Positions 6,149 to 11,545 of a stretch of 11,545 nucleotides of DNA are shown here, piece after piece. Every line of letters begins with the position of its first letter. Within the stretch, counting starts at the first letter, position 1. The notes under the pieces are model-generated. The model worked only from the letters and a program-made list of their open reading frames with translations. It did no database searches and was not told the origin of the DNA. A program made the position numbers and the translations under genes. Source of the DNA: Candidatus Adiutrix sp. (lineage in GTDB: Bacteria > Desulfobacterota > Desulfarculia > Adiutricales > Adiutricaceae); contig JAITBV010000290.1 in the NCBI GenBank assembly GCA_031283395.1, forward strand, positions 1-11,545, in the 5' to 3' direction.

Positions 6149-9100
6149 ATGACCGCCCATGAACATGACATAGCCGTCATCGGCTTGGCCTGCCGTTTCC
6201 CCGGCGGGGCCGGCGACCCGGAATCGTTCTGGCGCCTGTTGGCCGAAGGGCGGGACGCGGTCACGGAAATCGATGACGAGCGCTGGGATAAGCGCCGCTA
6301 CCATCATACCAGGCGGGGGACGCCTGGCCGCTCGGTCACTTTCGCGGCCGGCGTGGTGCCCGGGTATAAATATTTCGACGCTGAATTTTTCGGCCTAAGC
6401 CCCAAGGAAGCCGCTTCCCTGGATCCTCAGCAGCGTCTGGCCTTGGAATTGACCTGGGAAGCCCTGGAGAACGCCGGCCTTAAGCCTTCCGGCCTGGCCG
6501 GACGGGAGGTGGGGGTCTATATAGGCGCCGCCTCCCAGGACGCCAGCTTGAGCCGTGTGGACGATGTTGGCCTGATGGATGAATTTTCCATGCTGGGCCT
6601 TAACCTGTCGCTCGTCTCCAATAGGATTTCCCATAAGTTCGATTTCCGGGGCCCCAGCCTGACCCTCGACACCGCCTGTTCCTCCAGCTTGGTGGCCCTT
6701 CACGAGGCCTGTCTGGCCCTGACCAGCGGCGGTCTGCCCCTGGCTCTGGCCGGCGGCATCCACAGCCTGACCAACCCCATGAGTTTCATCGGTTTTTCCC
6801 GGGCCGGCATGCTGGCCGAAGACGGCCGCTGCCGCCCCTTTGACGAGGGCGGCCAGGGCTATGTGCGGGCTGAAGGCGGAGGCCTGTTTTTGCTCAAGCC
6901 CTATAAAAAGGCCCTGGCTGATGGCGACCGCATCTGGGCCCGGATCAAAGCCACGGCCGTGAACGCCAACGGCCGGACGGCCAGCCCGGCCCTGCCGGAC
7001 CAACGGGCCCAGAAGGAGCTTCTGACCGAAATATACGGCCGGCCCAGGCGCCTGGCCCGCCTGGCCTATCTGGAAGCCCACGGCACGGGCACGGCCGTCG
7101 GTGACCCTATCGAGGCCCTGGCCATCGGCGGGGCCTTGCCGCCGGACAAACGCCAACCTCTCTGGCTCGGCTCGGTCAAGGGCAACCTGGGCCACCTGGA
7201 AACGGCCTCCGGCGCGGCCGGCCTGATGAAAGCCGTTTTGACGCTCCGGCACGGCCTTATTCCGCCCAGCCTCCATTTCAACCGACCCAACCCCGAAATA
7301 GACTTTCAGGCCCTGAAACTCAAGGTGCCCACCACGCTCCAACCCTTGCCCGACCTTGGGGGACCGGCCTTGGCCGGGGTTAATTCCTTCGGCTTCGGCG
7401 GGGTCAACGCCCATGTCCTTATAGAGGCCGGCCCGGAGCGCCCCGAACCGGCAGGGCCTGAGCCGGCGCGCCCCGAACAGACGCGGCGGGCCGCCCGAGC
7501 CCCGAAGGAACTTTTCCTGCCCCTGACGGCCAAAAGCCGGACCAGCCTGGCCGCCCTGGCCGGGGCCTACGCCGATTTCCTGGACGCCAGGCCGGACCGG
7601 CCGGCGGCGGAAGTCGCGGCCGCCGTTCTGGCCCGGCGGGAGCCCTTGCCGCACCGGGTGATCATCAGCGGCGATTCCCGCGAGGAATTGACGGCCAACC
7701 TGCGGCTGGCGGCTGCAGATGAGGCCCTGGTCAGGCCTCAGACTGTCTTCGGAGAAGCTCTGGCCGCGACCGGCACGGCCGGGAACGGCCGTCCCCTGAC
7801 CGTGTTCATGTTTTCCGGCAACGGCGGCCTCTGGCCGGAAATGGGCCGCGATCTCTTGGGCTACGACCGCGCCTTCACGGAAACGGTCGAAAAAATCGAC
7901 ACCTTGGTGAAACCACTGTGGGGCTGGTCGATATTGAACCGTTTGCGGCAACCGTTTTCCCCCGCCGAGCTTAGCCTCCAGATCCACGCCCTGCCCCTGT
8001 TGTTCGCCCTTCAGGCCGGCCTTTTCAAGGCCTTGGCGGCCAAGGGACTAAAACCCGATCTGGTCATGGGCCACAGTTTCGGAGAACTTGCGGCCGCCTG
8101 GGCGGCCGGCATCCTCAAACTGGAAGAAGCCATCGCCCACATCCGCCACCGCGCCCTGATCCAGGAGCGGACCCGCGGCTTGGGCAGCCTGGCCGCGGTG
8201 GGTGTTTCCGCGGAGAAAGCTTCCCGCTGGATCGCCGAACACGGGCTGGACCTGCAAATATCAGCCGTCAACGCTCCTAAAAGCGTCACCCTGACCGGGG
8301 CTGCGGAGGCCCTGGACCAAGTCAGGGCCCTGGCCAAAAAAGAACGGCGCCTGTTCGTCCGGCTGAATGTGGAATATCCTTTCCACAGCCGCCGGTTGAA
8401 CGGCCTGAAAAAAGAATTCCTCTCCCAGGCCCCGGCCCTCGTTCCCGGCCCGGGACGCCTGCCCTTTGTTTCAACGGTGACGGGCCGCCTGAAACCCGGC
8501 CGGGGCCTGAACTTGAACTATTGGTGGCGCAACATGGCCCAGCCGGTTCTTTTCCAGCCCGCCCTGGAAACGGCCTTGAACCTGGGCGCCCGGTTCTTCC
8601 TGGAAATAGGGCCCAGCAAGGTCCTGGACCTTTATGTGCGGGAAACTTCCTCTTTTCACGCGGTCAGCACTGCGGCCCTGTCCACCCTGCATAGGGACGA
8701 AAAAACTACAGAACGCCTGGAAATGTCCTGGAAGACGGCCTGGGCCAGGGGCTGGCCCCTGGATTGGTCCCGGCAATTCCCGGACCGGCCGCCGCTTTTC
8801 GACCTGCCCCTGTATCCCTGGAACCGGGAATATCACTGGAAAGACCCGTCCCCCGAGTGCGGACGCCTGACTTACGGCTCATCCGATCACCCCCTTCTGG
8901 GCCGCCGCCGGCCCGGGGCGGAATGGTTATGGGAAAACCAACTCGATACAGCCATCGAACCCTGGCTGGCCGACCACAAGGTGGCCGGCCGGGTCATATT
9001 TCCGGCCGCGGCCATGGCTGAAATGGCCTTGAAGGCCACCTCCCTGGCCTTGGGGGCGCCCAGGCCGGAAGTGGAAAATCTGCGCCTGATCCAAAGCCTG

Positions 9101-11545
9101 GAACTGGGAGAATCACTCAGAGTCCTGGAAACGCGGCTGGATGAAAAGGCCCAGACTTTCAGGCTCGTCTCCCGGCGCTTCATGGCCCGGGAACCCTGGA
9201 TCACCCACGCCGAAGGCCGGGTCCGGGCCTTTTCCGGGGTCCAGCCTCCAAACCAGGCCCGTCTGGCGGTCACCCCCGAGGTCTTCGGCGAAGCGGTCGA
9301 TGGCGCGCTCCTCTATAAAATCACGGCTCTTTCCAGAATCGAGTATGGTCCGGCTTTCCAGGCTGTGGACAGGCTCTGGATAAACGAGGCGGGTGAGATC
9401 CTGGCCCGTTTCCAAGGGCCAGGGGAAGATCCCACCTGCCTCCTGCCGCCCCGGCTCCTGGACGCAGCTTTCCAGGCCCTGTTTTTGAGCCTGTCCCTGG
9501 CCGGTTTCACCGGCCTGTATCTGCCCCACTGGCTGGGACGGGTTTCTTTTTTGGGCGGCCGCCCGGCTTTCGCCCTGGCCTCCATCAAGCGGGCTTCCCC
9601 CGAGGCCGTGCGGGCGGATTTTGAATTGTTCGACGAAGAAGGCGTGGTCGTGGCCCAGGTCCAGGATTGCCGGCTGATCCGGGCCGAGCTGGCTTCGGCC
9701 TCAGCCCCCGGTTTATTGCGGATGAACTTCGAGCCCGCCGAACTCTCCCGCCTGGCCTTGGTGGACTTGGCCGGAACCGCCCCGGCCATCCGCCGCGAAT
9801 TGACGGCGGAACTTATGAGAGCGGCCCCGGTTTCCAGAGAGGCCCGCGCCCTGTTGAGCCTGACTCTGGCCGCCGCCGTCCGGGAATTTGAGGCCGCCCC
9901 CAGGACCAAGGGCGAGATTTTCCAGGAAATGACAGATCCGGCCTATGAGGGCCGCCAGGCTTACCTTGCTTTTCTAGGGGATTTCGCGTCACGCCACGGC
10001 CCGTCTCCCGAGCCTTTGCCTTTCGCCACCCTGTGGCGGACCTTTATAAGCGAGTATCCGGAAGCGGTGACCGAAGCCCGCCTGGCCGCCTTGGCGGCTG
10101 AAGGTTTCCGGCGCTTTTCGGGGCCGTCTGACGAGTTGAGCCGGATAGCCAAAACAGCTCGTAGCCTTCTGTTTTCTTCTCTCAGGCCCGTGCCTGATTT
10201 TTATATGGCTCTGGGCAGGGCCCTGGCTCAGGTCATCAGCCGCCTGCCGGAAAGGGCTGTTTTAAAGGTTTTGGTTCTGGACAACTTGTGGTCCGGCGAT
10301 AACCTGTGGGAAAGCGTTGGCCCGTTTCTGGCCGGCCGGCCGGTGGAAATGAGGGTGATAGAGCCGGGCGAAGCCAACGGCGACCAGGGACGAACCCAGG
10401 TCGACGGGGCGGCGCGATGGCGTTTCGAGACGGAAGAGTTGGAGCGCTTGTCCGCCCGGGGTCCGGCCGCCGATGTGGTGGTCGCCCCCTGGATACTATC
10501 CGGCCAGGCGGACCCGGGAAAAACCCTCGGCCATCTGCAGTCCCTGCTTAATCCCGGCGGTTTACTGCTGGCCCCGGAACTCGGCCCGGCCGATTTTTTT
10601 GATTTGATCCTTGGCTTGGAACCCTGGTGGTGGGATCTTTCCCCAGACCCGGGGGAACCGGTTTCCCGTCTGCGGACGGCCGAGGAATGGCGGGACATTT
10701 TAGGCCGCGGCGGCCTGGCCGGGCCGGAAGTTTGGTCCGGGCCGGATGATCTGTGCCTCCTGTCGGGTCAGGCCGGCCCGGAAACGGCCCGGGCCGGTTC
10801 GGCGGATGGAAAACCGGAGGCCTCCTGGCTGGCGGTGACCGAAGCCGCGCCCTCGATTTCAGCCGGGCGCTGGCTGGAGGGATTGAAAGATCATTGCCGC
10901 CGGACCGGCCGCCCAGAGCTTCGGATAATGACCGCTCCGCCCGGTGAAAATGAAAATCCAACAGCCGGCCCGGCGGCTTGGGCGCGGCTGTTTCAGGAAA
11001 ACGCGCCCGAAGGACGTTTGAATCTCCTGTTCGCTTTCGGCCTGGAAACCGAGCCGGCCGAGGCCGGGGCCGACGTGGTCGGCGAAGAACGTTTGGTGGC
11101 CGCCTCGGCCCTGGTCCAAGGCTGGGACCGGGCCGGCCGGCCGCCGCTTAAGCTATGGCTGTTGTGCGGCGGAGCCTTGCCGACGGAAATTTTTCCGGCG
11201 CTCCCCAGCCAGGCCGCCCTTTGGGGCTACGGCCGCACTTTGATGAATGAACTGCCGGGCCTGGATATACGCCTGGTGGATATCCATGATCCCGCCCCCG
11301 GCTTGCTGACGGCTTGGGCGGACCAGGTGGCCGAGGGGTCCACCGACCGCGAGGCGGTCCTGGCCGGAGGTCGGATATGGCTGCCGCGCCTGGAGGTCCA
11401 GCCTTTCCCGCTGACCGCCGTCCCGGACGGAGGAAATATCCCCTTCCCCTGGCGCGTTGGCCTGGAGCCTGACCAGGCCCCGGTCGGTTTCAGGCCGGAC
11501 CAGAAAAAAAACGCCTTACGGGCGACCCTGGCGACCTGGCGGGAA
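6149..11545 (+). CDS. Type I highly reducing-type polyketide synthase, N-terminal 1799 residues (runs off right edge)
   Basis: One uninterrupted frame from ATG 6149 to the window edge. AAGG (6136-6139) lies nine bases upstream, and 18 bases separate it from kpsD. Domains in order: ketosynthase (~5-427) with C177 in DTACSSS, H311 in EAHGTGT and H349 in NLGH; KS-AT linker (~428-550); acyltransferase (~551-835) with S643 in GHSFGE and H746 in YPFHS; a YPWNREYHW linker; dehydratase (~909-1180) with HxxxGxxxxP at H943 and DAAFQ at D1105; a methyltransferase-like region (~1180-1530) that keeps the C-terminal LLNPGGLLL pattern but lacks a glycine-rich SAM site; a KR structural subdomain (~1620-1750, LWGYGRTLMNE); and probably the start of an enoylreductase. 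ER, catalytic KR and ACP should follow outside the window. This is the layout of iterative reducing PKSs that build fatty-acyl-like chains in the cytoplasm. Co-direction and tight spacing with kpsD suggest one transcript. Product unknown. Confidence 0.95.
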   Translation, partial: MTAHEHDIAVIGLACRFPGGAGDPESFWRLLAEGRDAVTEIDDERWDKRRYHHTRRGTPGRSVTFAAGVVPGYKYFDAEFFGLSPKEAASLDPQQRLALELTWEALENAGLKPSGLAGREVGVYIGAASQDASLSRVDDVGLMDEFSMLGLNLSLVSNRISHKFDFRGPSLTLDTACSSSLVALHEACLALTSGGLPLALAGGIHSLTNPMSFIGFSRAGMLAEDGRCRPFDEGGQGYVRAEGGGLFLLKPYKKALADGDRIWARIKATAVNANGRTASPALPDQRAQKELLTEIYGRPRRLARLAYLEAHGTGTAVGDPIEALAIGGALPPDKRQPLWLGSVKGNLGHLETASGAAGLMKAVLTLRHGLIPPSLHFNRPNPEIDFQALKLKVPTTLQPLPDLGGPALAGVNSFGFGGVNAHVLIEAGPERPEPAGPEPARPEQTRRAARAPKELFLPLTAKSRTSLAALAGAYADFLDARPDRPAAEVAAAVLARREPLPHRVIISGDSREELTANLRLAAADEALVRPQTVFGEALAATGTAGNGRPLTVFMFSGNGGLWPEMGRDLLGYDRAFTETVEKIDTLVKPLWGWSILNRLRQPFSPAELSLQIHALPLLFALQAGLFKALAAKGLKPDLVMGHSFGELAAAWAAGILKLEEAIAHIRHRALIQERTRGLGSLAAVGVSAEKASRWIAEHGLDLQISAVNAPKSVTLTGAAEALDQVRALAKKERRLFVRLNVEYPFHSRRLNGLKKEFLSQAPALVPGPGRLPFVSTVTGRLKPGRGLNLNYWWRNMAQPVLFQPALETALNLGARFFLEIGPSKVLDLYVRETSSFHAVSTAALSTLHRDEKTTERLEMSWKTAWARGWPLDWSRQFPDRPPLFDLPLYPWNREYHWKDPSPECGRLTYGSSDHPLLGRRRPGAEWLWENQLDTAIEPWLADHKVAGRVIFPAAAMAEMALKATSLALGAPRPEVENLRLIQSLELGESLRVLETRLDEKAQTFRLVSRRFMAREPWITHAEGRVRAFSGVQPPNQARLAVTPEVFGEAVDGALLYKITALSRIEYGPAFQAVDRLWINEAGEILARFQGPGEDPTCLLPPRLLDAAFQALFLSLSLAGFTGLYLPHWLGRVSFLGGRPAFALASIKRASPEAVRADFELFDEEGVVVAQVQDCRLIRAELASASAPGLLRMNFEPAELSRLALVDLAGTAPAIRRELTAELMRAAPVSREARALLSLTLAAAVREFEAAPRTKGEIFQEMTDPAYEGRQAYLAFLGDFASRHGPSPEPLPFATLWRTFISEYPEAVTEARLAALAAEGFRRFSGPSDELSRIAKTARSLLFSSLRPVPDFYMALGRALAQVISRLPERAVLKVLVLDNLWSGDNLWESVGPFLAGRPVEMRVIEPGEANGDQGRTQVDGAARWRFETEELERLSARGPAADVVVAPWILSGQADPGKTLGHLQSLLNPGGLLLAPELGPADFFDLILGLEPWWWDLSPDPGEPVSRLRTAEEWRDILGRGGLAGPEVWSGPDDLCLLSGQAGPETARAGSADGKPEASWLAVTEAAPSISAGRWLEGLKDHCRRTGRPELRIMTAPPGENENPTAGPAAWARLFQENAPEGRLNLLFAFGLETEPAEAGADVVGEERLVAASALVQGWDRAGRPPLKLWLLCGGALPTEIFPALPSQAALWGYGRTLMNELPGLDIRLVDIHDPAPGLLTAWADQVAEGSTDREAVLAGGRIWLPRLEVQPFPLTAVPDGGNIPFPWRVGLEPDQAPVGFRPDQKKNALRATLATWRE

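Noticed and set aside
6395..7987. A 530-codon open frame on the minus strand inside the PKS
   Set aside because: It is antisense to the ketosynthase/acyltransferase region, which has intact catalytic motifs. The antisense product is Gly/Gln/Ala/Pro-rich with no domain, as expected from GC-rich codon bias leaving stops rare on the other strand.
10259..10640. Active SAM-dependent C-methyltransferase in the PKS
   Set aside because: The C-terminal half of the fold is recognisable, but the SAM-binding glycine motif is missing, so I call it a pseudo-methyltransferase.

Overview
The window is GC-rich and dense in GGCC. It carries a Kps-type (ABC-transporter-dependent, group 2/3) capsule export module, and one arm of that module runs straight into a very large type I iterative-style polyketide synthase. 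Gene families and composition fit a Gram-negative proteobacterium-like organism, possibly deltaproteobacterial (Desulfobacterota). That placement rests on general gene style and is low confidence. I see no rRNA, tRNA, CRISPR array or insertion sequence.

Left edge (1-827, minus strand): the N-terminal 275 residues of a multi-PAS sensor protein whose output domain lies outside the window. It is visibly less GC-rich than the rest and has its own good sigma70-like promoter (921-949). A 19-codon ORF starts a few bases after that promoter's -10 box, and an 11-bp direct repeat lies further upstream.

Minus-strand capsule arm (4174 down to 1035): small putative lipoprotein -> KpsM permease -> KpsT ATPase -> KpsE periplasmic adaptor. 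The lipoprotein and kpsM overlap by ATGA, and the other gaps are short, so this looks like one operon. Plus-strand arm (4310 to the right edge): KpsD outer-membrane-side export protein, then after 18 nt a PKS of at least 1799 residues, open to the right. The two arms diverge from a 135-bp intergenic region with a plausible plus-strand promoter.

The PKS reads KS - AT - DH - degenerate C-methyltransferase-like region - KR structural half - presumed start of ER. This is the order of highly reducing PKSs. KS, AT and DH keep their catalytic residues, but the methyltransferase region lacks a SAM-binding glycine motif.

KpsM/T (inner-membrane ABC transporter), KpsE (adaptor) and KpsD (outer-membrane-side component) form a complete trans-envelope export path. 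No glycosyltransferase, KpsS/KpsC or Kdo-linker gene is visible. The most notable point is that a reducing, fatty-chain-type PKS appears co-transcribed with this exporter. The exported product may therefore be, or be anchored by, a polyketide lipid. This is inference.
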